DNA from: Podaxis mareebaensis | Lineage: Eukaryota; Basidiomycota; Agaricomycetes; Agaricales; Agaricaceae | Direction: 5' to 3' | Length of the DNA: 64,000 nt | Assembly (NCBI GenBank): GCA_018524725.1 | Contig: JAEUWP010000400.1 | Coordinates: 120,420-184,419 of the forward strand | Shown: positions 11,803-23,862 of the stretch, one piece after another | How positions within the stretch are numbered: position 1 is the first letter of the stretch | Layout: the number at the start of each line of letters is the position of its first letter | Position numbers and translations under genes: made by a program | Notes under the pieces: generated by a model | Databases searched by the model: none | Seen by the model: the letters and a program-made list of their open reading frames with translations, nothing else | Told to the model about the DNA's origin: nothing

Positions 11803-13392
11803 CTTGCCTGGCTACTAGTGAAAGAGCGAAGCAAAGAACGATTGAACCATTCGAGGCCCCAATTGATTTATGTATATCAATGGTTCGGAGCACGTCAAAT
11901 TGAAGCCCTTCTATGATTCTTCGGACCTACCAGGGGGTGGGCAGTGTGTTTCACAGGACCACATGGTGAAATAAGTCAGATCCCCGGGAGTACAATATCG
12001 GTGATGCCTCCATATGGGTGAGTTCATCCTTCCCACACCGGTCGGTATCTGAACAACTGAGAAAAAAATAGATGGACAATTCTAAAATTAGGACACACGT
12101 TGGCTTATAGATGGAATCTTAGCCAACTGTGGCTGCGTTCGCGCCCAGGCGGCGTGAGTATCTCCAATCTTCGAGTCAAGTGAGACAAAAGTAGCGAGTT
12201 GTTGGACATGGAGAATGATATAGAGACGTCGAGTGAAGATGGCAATGCTGCTGGTGTTGTTTTTGGAACAGGAATTGAATTGAGAAAATGATAGTCAAGC
12301 GATGACTGCAGTGGCTTCGCGAGTGCCAAGCTTGCCAAGGCCTTGCGGGAAGGCGGCCCGATAATTCATCTAGCGGAGCCTCTTGAAGGTGAAATCCCGC
12401 CCGAAATTAACCTGTGTCTGTAAAAATAACAACGCAGCGAAGACAATGGCCATAGAATAGACATGGGATTAGGCAGCCAGCAATGTTAACGTCAAAGACC
12501 GAGGCCCTTTTGAACAATCTCTAACCACTCCTTGTTCTTTCCTACCCCTCCTTCGGCTTTGAAGTACATTCTCTTGGGGCCTCCCAATCACAGTCACTCT
12601 GATAAAAAGCTACACCTGAACCTGTGCCTACCACAGAGGATCGATCAGAAATTGGTCAATTTGACCATTCATATTCGGGGAAATGGCCTTTCGTGCCTAA
12701 TGTGCACGTGCCGATCGGCCATATGTCCCCCTTTCGGCCTGTTAGGTCGGCAATCCTGCCCCGCCTCCGGAGGTATGTCTGCATTATGGACCCGGCAACG
12801 CTCCCCCCTCGGCTTCCGTGTGCCGAGGGAATTAGCCTTGAGGGAAGGGAGTATTAGCGCCCAGACCAGCAACCTCAACATCTGATAAAGGCCCCCAGCT
12901 TGGGCGAGAAAACAATCAAGCCTCACCGAATTTCTTGGTCCTGCTATGTCCCGAAAACCAAATTTTGACCTGGTACCTCCTCGTACTTGGACTCCGATAT
13001 CAGACTGAGTGCAAATTTGGGGGTTCGTCAACACTGAACTTAATGTGTCGCACATGGGTATACGGTAACCACAATAGCCGGATACTACCCGCTCGCTTCG
13101 GTTCACCCACAGAGTATGTAGTAGGATCATTCACACGTCTAGTTGCAAGACCTACCGTGCCATCCTAATGGCAATCATACTCAACCGCAAGAGCCGACAA
13201 TCAACAGCACGAAGGCATGGAAGCAGAGATGCTTGCCTTCGGACAAGCATGTGATTGTCCTGGACAGGCGTGACCGGTTGACCCCCGGCATGATCCTGCG
13301 TAAGTAGCACAAGGCCTGTCATCACCAAAGTTAATAAAGATGTTTAACAGACCGACTGCTTGATCTTTCGTCTCCTCTAACCACCTTCTGCA
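11803..13392. other. Divergent intergenic region, 1.6 kb
   Basis: This lies between the start of the transporter (minus) and citrate synthase (plus) and should hold both promoters. It may also hold a first exon of the transporter. ORFs of up to 153 codons here (for example 12669-13130 minus) show no domain. No tRNA or repeat was seen. Confidence 0.45.
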
Positions 13393-16102
13393 ATGGGCAA
13401 ACCAGATTCCAGCCAAAGTCTGACTGTAAAGGATAACAGGACCGGAAAAGTGTATACGATCCCGTATGTGTCGTCATTTGAAATTGTTGATGGTGGACGC
13501 TTCTGCCCCTTTCCCGGAGCTCCCTAGATGAGGGGTGCTGCACGATCCATGATCGATTTCCAATGAACAGGATACTGACTACAGTATCGAATATAGGATT
13601 ACCGACAACAGTATCCCTGCGACAGCATTCAAGGCTATTAAGGCTCCTCGCGTTCCCGGAGAAAGAGAGGAGAATGAAACCGAGAAGGGGCTGCGCGTTG
13701 CAGATCGAGGATTCTTGAATACTGCGGTTATGCGAAGTGAGATCACGTATATTGATGGAGAAGCTGGTGGTATGTCACCGTGTTCTGCCACATTGCAGAT
13801 CTTTTGATCCAATCCATCCTATTTCTCCAGTATTACGCTACAGGTGCAAATGGAAACAATTTTTCATTAAGAGTCTGCCAACACTCTTTATAGAGGATAC
13901 CCTATCGAACAACTTGCTCTCAAGTCTTCGCACCTCGAAACAGGTCAACGCGTTCTCGTTCTTGTTTCGACGTCCACTGACCGTTCAATAGCCTACCTCC
14001 TCATCTATGGGTCCCTCCCTACCAAACAACAATTTGAAGTATTCGAACGAGAGGTCCTGCATCACAGTGTCATGCACGCAGATGCCGAAGAATTCTTCCG
14101 CTCTTTCCGGTAACCTTTGCACGGACTGGGCTCCTGAAGTTCGACTCATTGCAGCTTAGATATGACGCCCACCCCATGGCCATGTTGACGAGCGCGTTCG
14201 CATATCTGGGCTCCTATTATGCTGAAGCAAACCCGTCGCTACAGGGCCAAAGACTATACACAGCAGGAAACGCCGAGTCGCTGGCCATTATGGATAAGCA
14301 AATATACCGTCTTATCGGCAAGGCCACGACACTGGCTGCGTGAGTTTCCATTCCTCCAGCTATACCGCATCTGGGGGATTAACGATATACATGTGTAGCA
14401 TGGCTTATCGTGTCCGCCAAGGCCGTAACTTTGTTACCCCTCCCACTGGTCTGAGCTACACTGGATCGTAAGTCATCAAATGTGTGGACCGTGGGGTGCA
14501 TCGACTGAATTCCTATCTCCAGTTTCCTGTATCAGATGGATCACCTCGGACAGGAAGACTACAGACCCAACCCTGTGCTCGAAAAAGCACTAGATGTTCT
14601 CTTCCTACTCCACGCCGATCATGAGCTCAACGCTTCTTGCACTACGGTTCTACAAACCGGAAGCTCGCTAGTTGATCCTTACTCTGCTATAGCGTGAGCT
14701 ACCTGAGACTAGTACTCCTTCTGTCCACTAACGCACGCAACTCTCCTCCATAGCGCTGGTTGCGCTTCCCTGTAGTACGTGTCACGGTGTCAAGCACTTC
14801 GAAGTAGGACTAATGCACGCCCATTTCAGTGGACCCCTTCACGGTGAGCAAACACCTCTGGCTCGTTATTCTCCTGATTGACGAAATGCTGCAGGTGGTG
14901 CCAATGAAGCTGTCATTCGAATGCTGATCTCCATCGGCAAGTAGGTGGTTCTAGCTCTGGGAGCTTAACCTTGTGCTGATTTCTTTAGGCCTGAGAACGT
15001 CCCCGCCTTTATTGAGGCAGTTAAACGGCGAGAAAAGGTGTTGTCCGGATTCGGGCACCGGTGCGTGTTTTCTTGGAACAAAAATAGTGCGTCCACGCTT
15101 ATCGGACGCGCCCAGTGTTTACAAGACGGTGAGGACCCTCGACCATGGAACGAGGCAACCACGCTTATGATATTACAGTCTGATCCACGTTCATTCATCG
15201 TTCGGAAAACTGCGGATGAAGTTTTCAAAGTGTAAGAGCAGATTTACCTGCGGGCTATTGATGGTACTGATGTGTGTTGTAGGACTGGAAAAGATGAACT
15301 CCTCGAGACAGCAATGGCGCTTCATGAGGCCGCTATGAAAGATGAATATTTCATCAAGAGGAAATTGGCTCCTAATGTGGACTTCTGGTACGTTTCGTAG
15401 CATTGTGTTTTGTGTGTGTCCAAGCTAACATTAGATACAGGAGGTGCGTGTTAGGGTCTCCCGGCACGGACTCTGCAACCTAACGCATTCACGTTTGCAG
15501 CGGTCTCATTTACCGGGCTATGGGTACGTAACGTTTCCTACCAGGGGCAGGCACGAGTAATTATATTTTGAAAGGTTTCCCGCTGGATTTCTTCCCTGTG
15601 TTGTTCGCGGTGCCAAGAGTCGTCGGGTGGCTTGCTCATTGGCGTCAGGTACGAACATGTTCATAACCTTTTTTTGCAAGGGTTGATTGAATTGAGACCA
15701 CAACAGATGATGCTACAAGAAGGGGGTGTAAAAATCTGGAGACCCCGGCAGGTGAGCCGCACCACGTGTGAGTAGGTAGATCATGCTGAGCTTAACCTCC
15801 GGATACCCGGGTAGATATATGTGGGTGAGGGCAGACGGGATTATGTTCCCCTCGAGGAGAGAACGGCAGTCGAGGGTTTGAAGAAGACCCCTTCGCCCAT
15901 TCCCCATTCAGGGTAAGTTGACAGCTTCCACGGATTTGTTTTATCGAAAAGCACAGATGCCATTTCCGGCAGATTGTGTCCATGGCAACATTCGCCGAGA
16001 AAAAATCCTTGTCGAGTGCTCGTACTAACTGGGTCTGCTTGCAGAATCACGAAGAGAACAATGCTAGCGGCTTTCAAGGACAAGCCACAGGCGAAGCTCT
16101 AG
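13393..16102 (+). CDS. Citrate synthase, peroxisomal type (C-terminal AKL)
   Basis: It condenses acetyl-CoA and oxaloacetate to citrate. The start [19 protein letters not shown] has no mitochondrial presequence. Conserved blocks follow in order across many short introns: [42 protein letters not shown] and [11 protein letters not shown] (an active-site His). Then come GPLHGGANEAV (second His), SGFGHRVYKTSDPRSF (CoA/oxaloacetate Arg-His), [16 protein letters not shown] (catalytic Asp) and YVPLEER. The last intron (15913-16044) joins HSG to [21 protein letters not shown] at 16100. AKL is a PTS1-type peroxisomal signal, so a glyoxylate-cycle role is likely. If the last intron is retained, translation stops at TAA 15914 and the signal is lost. 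Another in-frame acceptor at 15972 would also keep AKL. Confidence 0.92.
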
Positions 16103-16384
16103 TGCGGACAAAAGGGATAGAGTCGTTTTTTGTATTTGTACTTATGTGTGCCCGGAGGCATAGGATCCTTGGGATGTGCTTGGCTATTGATGAATTGAGG
16201 TGTGATTGTTCTGAGTACGAAATGTTGTTTGCGAGTGTTTACGTTCGGACATATCTTAACTTAATATGTGGTTGGATTTGAAACTCATTTCTCCACCCCT
16301 TCTCGCCTCCCCCTCGCCGCGTGTTCCGTGCCCTCCCGTCCTTTATAACGTCCTCCTCTCCCATCTAATCTTGTGAATTTCAAG

Positions 16385-17207
16385 ATGTTCTCCACACTCG
16401 TTACCGTCGCTCTCTTTTTCAACCTTGCCATCACTGCTGTCTTTGCAGAGTTCGCCGTTTCCACCCCAGAAATCTTTGCCGTGCGTCCTCAAAACTGCAC
16501 TTTTGTCCCCCGCTAACAGTTCGCTTTTTACAGTGCAAGGGTAAGGAGGTCAAGGTGACTTGGCAACCTGCGACAGCACCCTACAACATTATCGTTGTTG
16601 CTGCTGATGACCCATGTGGTGACGCTCTGTGAGTTATTTTCGTCCCCGAAGAAAATTCCCCTGACGCTTCGACTCAGCGTCGACGCCGGCGACTTCCAGA
16701 ATACCTACGCGTACTTCAAGACCGATGAGCTTAAGGCCGGTCAGAAGGTTCAGGTTTCGATCGAGGATGCCGACGGCGAGGAGGGCTGGAGCGGTGTGGT
16801 AAGCATGTTTTTTGTTCCCTGGCATCATTGCAAGGGCGTGGCTTGCTCAACCAACTATGCCACGATGGCTTCTAGATCACTGTCAAGGAATGCTCTGCTG
16901 CCTCCTCTACCGCTGCCCAGTCATCTTCTGCCACCTCAGAAGGAGCCGCAACAACGTAGGTCTTCCTGTTGCGTTATCCCTTGGCTCGGAATTAATGCTT
17001 TCTTGACCTTTGTTCAGGCTCGTTGTTCCCCCCGCTTACAGCTCCGGTCCTGCTGACTCCTCTGCCAGCCCGTCCGTGTCCGTCAAGCCCGTTGGTGCTG
17101 CTAACGCTGCCAATCCATTCTCCAATGCTGCTGCTGTTCCCCGCCACATCAGCGTTCCCGCTGTGGCTCTCACCGCTGCAGCCGGTGCCATCGCTCTCCT
17201 CCTATAA
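16385..17207 (+). CDS. Small secreted, probably GPI-anchored cell-surface protein
   Basis: The ATG at 16385 opens a signal peptide (MFSTLVTVALFFNLAITAVFA). A compact domain with CKGKEVKVTWQPATAPYNI and a second Cys-containing block (ADDPCGDAL) follows, with DADGEEGWSG before the linker. Next is a Ser/Thr/Ala-rich stalk and a C-terminal hydrophobic tail (VALTAAAGAIALLL) preceded by small residues, the arrangement of a GPI-anchor signal. Four or so introns are needed; the stop is TAA at 17205. The domain resembles the Ser-Thr-rich fungal extracellular membrane family with a TWxxGTAPY-type motif, common in basidiomycetes and of unknown function. A role in the wall or cell surface is inferred from sorting signals only. 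Confidence 0.75.
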
Positions 17208-17908
17208 CGACACCCCGCCTCTATGACCCGGCACATGTTCACTGTTGTATATGCCGCGGGGAGTTGTCCGATGCTGAAATCCCCAGCGCTGGATCAAAAA
17301 GAAATTCTGGTTTATTTGGTTTCTGTACATTTTCACGAGGTTTATTATCGCGGTGGATTTGGGTTCTGGTGCACTCAGAAGCATTGATGGCGCCTGAGTT
17401 ACAGGATTTGAATCGATGGAAGTTACGAGTATTTGACGAGGTTTTTGTCGAAGAGGTATCTTCCTATTTGTTCGACGGGCTGGCTAACCGTCGGATAGCC
17501 GAGTAGATATACCCTTTGCTTCCTTCTTTACACCCACATGTTGTACCACAACTATTCCCCTCACCTTTTATCGCTTCTCATACCCCCGATATCCTTATTT
17601 TTCAGTCTATTTGGATTACATTCTTGCGACTATACCCCTCGCCACTGGCAACGCTTTATGCTTTGCTATGCATGCATGAGATGTTCTAGATGACTGGCTG
17701 TTCTCGTTAGGTACCTGGTTGTCCTATTCGTTCAGATGTGATGGTTTCTGATACGCGCCTGACTGAGTGGTAATTGCAATTTTCCCGGACAGCAAGGGGA
17801 CGGCTGGTAGTGATGAGAATTGATATCTATCGCCGTGACATCACATATAACCGTCTCATTAGCTCCCCTACCAAACACAACTGAATACACACGGAGACCA
17901 TCAACGCC
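17208..17908. other. Intergenic region, 0.7 kb
   Basis: This is the 3' flank of the GPI protein and the promoter side of PCC1. A pyrimidine-rich tract at about 17515-17640 may be promoter-proximal. No gene or RNA is supported. Confidence 0.5.
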
Positions 17909-18368
17909 ATGGCATCCACGTCAGATTGGCACACCGTGTAAGTCTATCACATTGCAGCCTCGTGAAGAGACAATAACTCATCCAAATAATCGGGTATGAT
18001 GACATCCGTACAGGACCGTCGAGGTTCCATTCGCCTCCTCAAAGCATGCGCTTATAGCCAAGCAAGTCATCGAAGTCGATAGGGAGTTGCAACCACAGGC
18101 CGTGAAACGCGAATTGAGCGTGGATGACAACAAACTTGTCGCGTGCGTTGTGTTGTCCTTCGCTCGCACCCCCCTCCCCTCCCTTATGGACAATCATTGC
18201 GATCTAATCAAAAGCTGATGGTCGTTGCTGTGTCACAGGAGATTTGATACCCTCACAGTCAGATTGGCGCGGCTGACTGTCAACGCTTTCCTCGAGAACG
18301 TGGATCTCGTCGTACGGACACTAGAAAACTTTGGAGAGGACGCAGAGAACCCACCGGCAGTTTCATGA
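17909..18368 (+). CDS. PCC1: PCC1, EKC/KEOPS complex subunit
   Basis: A small dimerising subunit of the KEOPS complex, which makes the t6A37 modification of ANN-decoding tRNAs. Its fungal orthologue also affects transcription and telomeres. Exons are 17909-17937, 18014-18142 and 18239-18368 and give 95 aa with perfect frame continuity. The family signature is visible: VTVEVPFASSKHALIAKQVI in the first half, and FDTLTVRLARLTVNAFLENVDLVVRTLENF in the C-terminal half (given here as one helix region, roughly residues 55-83). Length matches family members (about 80-100 aa). It is convergent with the PA2G4-like gene. Confidence 0.88.
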
Positions 18369-18671
18369 CGCACGTCAATTGTGTATCGCAGCGTTTTGGA
18401 GTTACTCTATACAATCAGACCTTCAGAAGCTTGAGGGATCGGCCGGGAAAAGTGTCGTCAATGTGATGTTTGTTATTTACTCGACTACATACTACATACA
18501 AGATCAATGGCTAATAACCGTCCATTCGGTCCTTTCTTGAATTGTCATGTTGTTTCTTGCCCCAACCCACGGTCCGTCTTATCCACCAAGCGACCGATAA
18601 TGACTACAATCAATTATTTACACACCGTTCCCATTGTTCGGGGATCGTGGACCGGAACTGCTAGTGAGCTC
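18369..18671. other. Short convergent 3' region
   Basis: The 3' ends of PCC1 (plus) and the PA2G4-like gene (minus) face each other across about 300 bp. No gene is seen. Confidence 0.5.
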
Positions 18672-20603
18672 TCACTCAGCCTTTGCCTCTCCCTCACCAG
18701 CCTTCTTGTTCTTCTTCTTGCTCGGGCGTAGGTTCCTCGCCAAAAGACCCTTCAGTTCTTCATCTTCTAGCTCCTTTTCCGTCTTGACGAGCTCGGGCTT
18801 GTACCAAATAGGCGGATGGGTAATCAGTGAAGGTCCGCCGGGGAGAAGGGCGATCGTGAAATGGAAGCCAGCGACGAAAGTGTTGTTAGGGGTGTAACTG
18901 TCCGACGGGAATGTAAATTTCATCATAATGCACAGACAGACTCCGAGATGAAAAATTAAAGTGAGAGAAATTAACGGAAGAACCACGGTGGCGGAAACAA
19001 GTGCCGATGGCTCGGGGCAGGGGGGGGGGGGAAGCAAATGAAAAGGGAAATGTGAAAAGGCATACTTACATCACTTCGTAGGGTTTAACCAAACTGTGCT
19101 GCACGGCTTCCTGAAGACCCATCCGCGCACGCTTCTCGTCCTCGAGTATGCGGATATTGAAGGGGAATGAACCAGCTTTCTTCTGGACCTCAGTGAACAC
19201 CGCACGAGAATTCTTCATCTTGAGCTGATATGTTACTGCCGAATCCCTCTGGTAGATCGTCGTTCGCGATTCTTCCACGCGGGCCTAGGGTTTCATCAGA
19301 TTTCGCAAATAATATCGGACGGAGCCAATGTACCTTGCCGTCTTCACCAGAAGAAATGAGGATATCAATGCCGTATACTTCGCCTTCTGCGAACGTTGCG
19401 GATTCGAACTCCCTCCGCTGGGCCTCGGAGGGGTTGAGGATAATCCGTTTCTTTCCGTCGATCACATTTTGTGTCTGCTGGCACGAAAGCATGCCTATCG
19501 ATTAAGAAAACAGAGAAAGCCTCGTAAACAGGTTCCCACGTTTCAGAGAGAGAAAAAATTGAACGTACCTTCGACGGGCTTACAATCCCAAGCCGAAGCG
19601 GCCTTTGCAACACCCTCCGTAACAGCCCAATTCTTATTCCCAACCTTTACAAGCCTCATCGCGACCTCCGCGGCGGTCCACGCAGCCTTGATAACGTCCG
19701 CCTTACGACCCGTCACAGGATCATCTGGCGACGCTCCCACAACGATTGTTTCGGCCGAGATGGACCCAAAGCCATCGATGTGGGCTCCAAGTTGGATTTT
19801 TACAACGTCGCCTTTGGCGAGCGTTTGCGCGGCTTGGGGATCGGAACTGCGGCGTTTTCGTTGATGATTTTTCGTGGCGGGGAGGTCCAAGGAGGTCGTT
19901 GGGATGAGGCGATAGATTAGATTAGATTACAGGCGAGAGATAGGGGAGGGTTCGTATGAGACCCGACGGAACTGGATCGTCAGACGCGCTTTCTCTTGAC
20001 TAACGACTGTAGAATGTTACTTACGCAAGCGGTGAAAAATGCGCAACGGCGTTGTTGACGGAGATACACGTGGGGAAGGCGATACCTAAAACCCAAAATC
20101 ATTCAAAACGAGATTTTGAGCGAAATAGCGCAGCAGGCCACAAAGACAACAACGGGCGCTTCAGCAAGACGAAAAAAAAAAAAAAAAAAAGAGAAAAAGG
20201 GGATGAAATACGCACCCTTGTTCACCTTGACACCCTTGACCGGCTTGTTATATACAGCTCCAGTGCCCTGTTCGAGCAACTTGTCACCTTCAACACACAA
20301 ATCGATCACTTTTGCTCCCTCCACAGACAGATCAATAATCTTCTTCATCACATCGCGAACGATGTCCGCCGCAGTCTATGAGCCATTTCGGAGAAAAACC
20401 AGGAATAGAGAGTGAAAATAAAAACATAAAGCAAATTCCACGCGCATAAAAGCAATTTGATTTGACTTCAGTTCAAGTTCATCAGAAAAAAAGCAAGGGT
20501 TGGACTAGCTGACCTTGTATTTTGTGATATCGGCCTCGAGTGTCGAGGCAGGTTTTTTATCGGCAGCAGGCGCGGCGACGTTGGGTGTTTCGGTGTCTGC
20601 CAT
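18672..20603 (-). CDS. PA2G4/EBP1-like M24-fold protein (non-peptidase methionine aminopeptidase homologue)
   Basis: A ribosome-associated or growth-linked protein with the methionine aminopeptidase fold. Minus-strand exons read MADTETPN..., then TAADIVRDVMKKIIDLSVEG (opening helices) and NKGIAFPTCVSVNNAVAHFS. In that last block the NNAVAHF segment aligns with the metal-site region of true aminopeptidases but lacks the Asp ligands. Further exons give GDVVKIQLGAHIDGFGS, AEVAMRLVKVGN and NAFLTFV-free middle blocks such as QNVIDGKKRIILNP. The C terminus has GFHFTIALLPGGPSLITHPP followed by a lysine-rich tail (RPSKKKNKKAGEGEAKAE). The start MADTE at 20603 is preferred over an in-frame upstream Met with low-complexity sequence. 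Introns contain a long A tract (about 20169-20188) and a G tract (about 19019-19031). Confidence 0.88.
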
Positions 20604-20989
20604 CGGGAATACGTTCCAAGGATATGTGGGTGTAGGGGTAGGAGATGGAGATGGATTGGTTGGAGATGGAGATGAGGTACACTTGCCATCAACCATATCC
20701 ATATCGGGTGGTTTTCTTAATCGAATTCCGAATATCACAGGTCGGTGGATTATTCTGTAGAGTATTTATTACACAACAATGAGTGGGGACTATGGTATAA
20801 GATTATGTATGAACAGAAGGCAATGGACAGGGAATGAAAAATGCGCGAAGGGTATGTACAGCTAGAATGAAAAAAGACTGTAAACGAATTGAGATGCTAG
20901 CGGGAGAAGTAGCGCGAACAAAGCAAAAGGCTCTAGTACAAATGAGTAGAACACAATATCGTCAAAGCAATAAATGAAAGAAAAAAATG
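20604..20989. other. Promoter region of the PA2G4-like gene and 3' flank of the methyltransferase
   Basis: Both genes are on the minus strand, so this 386 bp holds the PA2G4-like promoter and the methyltransferase 3' UTR. No further gene is seen. Confidence 0.5.
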
Positions 20990-23040
20990 TTACACCATAG
21001 GAGTTGGCTTGGCACCCTTCCAAGCCATATACGCTCTTACTGAACGACACAGGTCTTGGGGATTAGGGGGAAAGTCGAATACACTCTTATTATCCCTCGC
21101 AAGGAGCTGGTCTATAGCTTTACGCCAATGTCGCCAGAGCGGTTTACCGCCACGCGGGGTGCGTGGTTCAGCCCAAGATATTTGGCCAGGGAGACGATGT
21201 CGTAAACGCATCCGGTCTTCCATGTCACTATCGACAAATCGACAAATCAGTTACTTTTCCTAGTTGAGCGGAAATGGAGGAAGTGAAGTACTCACCATAC
21301 CCAGTCATTCCACTCGACGTCAAATGGGTCCGGCTTCTTATTTGGGAACACAACCTCCAAAACATCACTCCCCACAGTCCTCTGCACCCTGGCACTGGGT
21401 TTCGCACCCTCATCAACCGGAAACAACCTGTGGTACTCCTCCCGAATAGCATCCTTACATGACTTGATAAACGTTACGGTATAATGAAGATGCATGCCAG
21501 CAAGGTCGTAAAGGTCCATAGCCTGAAGCCGAGGAAGGTCAGTTACGATAGGATGATTTATGGTGTTATCCGGATTGATCTTCACAACTGGGGAAGGTTT
21601 CGGTGGTGGGTGTGTCCGTGGACGAGGAAAAGAATATAGCGAGTCATCCTCGTCCCAAATATCGTATTTGAGTGGTGTATTCGTGGGTAGGGGGACGGTG
21701 TAAAGGTGGAAGACCTCGAGATTGGTGAATAGTGTTGAGAGATAAAATGGGAGGATAGAAAGGACTTTGGTTGAGATAAAGCGCCGCGCAAGCATGCTAT
21801 CCCAGGCGGCTTTAAGCTTGGCGTGGTTCTGAGGATGATTTAAGAGGTCGACGCAATCCGGGCCTAGAGTGTCCGTTGATGACCGGCTATGAGGTTCACG
21901 AGGTTCGGACGGTTCTTTAGGCACAGTGCTTCCAGAATTCTTAAACGAGCTAAGTCGCGTCTTCTTGTTTTTAGATTTATTCGAGGCCCGGTCATCGACT
22001 GAGCTCGCATTCGGGCTCCACGCATGCTCCGTTGAGGTAGAGCTTCCAGAGGACAAGGAGTCGACGGTCGGATGGGACTCGAGTTTAGGGGCTGAAGGGG
22101 ATGGCGTCACTGCGATCTCGGGAGGAAGTCCTGGAAGTGTAGGGGTAGGAAATATCAAGTCTTCCTCGATAATCTAGATCATATAATCCCCGCAGATTGA
22201 TTATCATGGAGCCAGGGTTTTGTATATGGCTTTGACTAACCTCAAGGACGGCGCCTGGTCTCATGACACGCCAGGCTTGCTGTCAGAGCCATATGCATCA
22301 GCCGATTAAATATATGAAAATTGACGGGGAACGCACGTCGAGGAACCATTGCCACTAAGATAGTAATTAGCATTAAAGCATTGCAGCGGTGTATGGAGAT
22401 AACCTGCCTCATCCTCTGGGATCGCCAGGCCCGCCCGACATACGCGCACGTAATCGAAATGATCATCGGGGAAAGGGAAGACGTCAAGACTACCGTATGG
22501 ATGGACCTTGAGGGAAAGAAAAGAGCGGATGACAAAGCATACGTACAAGTTGCCATTGATCCAGCGTATACGGTCTGAGATGTCACCGAAGTGCTCGTAT
22601 TCACCCAACTGCGGCTGGATCTCGGCAACGTCGAAACCGACAAACACAGTGTTCTGTGACGTTACTGCCGAGTCAATAACGATGCACCGGGGGATAGGGA
22701 TAAGAAGACATACTGGCCACCGCCGCGCCATGTTCATGACCCACCACCCTGTACCACATCCAACGTCTAACACGAGACCCGGTGGCGAGGGGAAGTTGTA
22801 TACGGTCGGAGATCCCCAGATGTTCTCAAAGAACATGTTGTCCCATATATCTCTGCAAGGTGGCAAGTATCAGTGGCAACATCGCGGCAGCAGAAATTGA
22901 CTAGAGACAGACAGATTTGCGAGGTCTGTTGTGTACTCGGAGACTGGATAGGGGATACTTCCTTGGCCGCGTCTGGTTCTCTTCTGGCCCATGAGCACGT
23001 CCTGGACATCGCGTTCTACACCAACGGCCATGGGTGGCAT
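20990..23040 (-). CDS. SAM-dependent class I methyltransferase with long C-terminal extension
   Basis: Substrate unknown. Reading the minus strand from MPPMAVGVERDVQDVLMGQ at 23040, spliced exons give NMFFENIWGSP and PGLVLDVGCGTGWWVMNMA (motif I, the SAM-binding glycine loop). Then come TVFVGFDVAEIQP (acidic end of strand 2), DRIRWINGN, FPFPDDHFDYVRVCRAGLAIP (motif post-II region) and AWRVMRPGAVLEIIEEDL (motif III). A Ser/Pro-rich linker of about 130 residues follows. A second conserved part has HAKLKAAWDSMLARRF, DLYDLAGMHLHYTVTFIKSCK and a final exon with RSVRAYMAWKGAKPTPMV, TAA at 20990. The ORF of 288 codons at 21292-22158 is therefore the 3' part of this gene rather than a separate gene. 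This architecture is common in agaricomycetes. It is divergent from NDUFB8. Confidence 0.8.
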
Positions 23041-23253
23041 AGGAGGTGAGAAAAATGGGAGGGGGAGAGAAAGAAGCAAAGACTTTTAAGGCATGGGTTG
23101 GCAACGTAAGGGACATTGGTGGCCGCTTGTTCCTCCTCCCTTCATCTTCTGGAAATCGGACATATCGCCTCTCCCAGATCTCGACAAACATCTACAAACA
23201 CAACCCGACTCCCGTTCGTCAAACAACGGCACAACACCGTTCAGTCCCTCCCA
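23041..23253. promoter_or_regulatory. Divergent promoter, methyltransferase and NDUFB8
   Basis: The two start codons lie 213 bp apart on opposite strands, so this segment must serve both genes. I see no confident TATA box or known site. Confidence 0.45.
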
Positions 23254-23862
23254 ATGCACAACTCTCTCCTCCGTCCGGCTCTCGCAGCCACACGGCGCGT
23301 TGCTGCTCAGCGTGCTTTTCCTCTCAGGTCGTACGCTACTCAGCCACCCCATGCCGAAACCGAATCCTACGAGACCAAGGACCCAGTTCCCGACTATCCA
23401 GACTTGCCCTGGGTGTCCCGACAAACCCTCCCCGCGAAAGGATGGGATGACATGCTCCTTAGAAGGAACTATGGCGACACGGTGCGATATTGCGGTTAAA
23501 TTCTAATCAAATTCCATCAAGTCTCAAGCTTTTGCTCTCCCACACAGTTGCATGAGCAAGAGGAAGTCTTGTCCATGTGGGGCCCTGATATCCCTCCTGC
23601 GGGCTTAACAGCCCAGTCTGCCCTCCGCCAGCTCCTCGCTGCATTCGCCGGTTTTGCTACCCTCGCGTTTGTCATCAAGAACTATGGTATCCCCGAGCGA
23701 CCCGCAATACCCCGCGAGTTTCCTTACGACGGTCTCGTAAAGGAGCTCGGTGGCGTTGAGGAACTCAGGGTATGTTTTTGCTACTGTCTGTTCGTTGGCA
23801 CAATGTTACTAAATGTTAGACGAGCTTAGGCCAACCCCGAATCGTTAGATGAGGAGCATTGA
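23254..23862 (+). CDS. NDUFB8: NADH:ubiquinone oxidoreductase subunit NDUFB8 (complex I)
   Basis: An accessory subunit of the mitochondrial complex I membrane arm. The start MHNSLLRPALAATRRVAAQRAF is an Arg-rich amphipathic presequence. The mature part has DYPDLPWVSRQTL and GWDDMLLRRNYGDTLHEQEEVLSMW, a family block given here as two parts meeting at the exon junction (ACG|TTG). One TM helix (LAAFAGFATLAFVIKNYG) and the C-terminal block IPREFPYDGLVKELGG follow. Exons are 23254-23481, 23548-23769 and 23830-23862, ending ANPESLDEEH with TGA. The pattern matches Neurospora-type NDUFB8 rather than the longer animal form. Confidence 0.85.

Noticed and set aside
13579..13812. Minus-strand ORF ending in a hydrophobic stretch, as a small membrane protein
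   Set aside because: It overlaps exons of citrate synthase in antisense and has no start context.
21292..22158. 288-codon ORF as a separate gene
   Set aside because: It continues the methyltransferase: the upstream exon ends in VLEIIEEDL and runs on into this frame, and no promoter-sized gap separates them.
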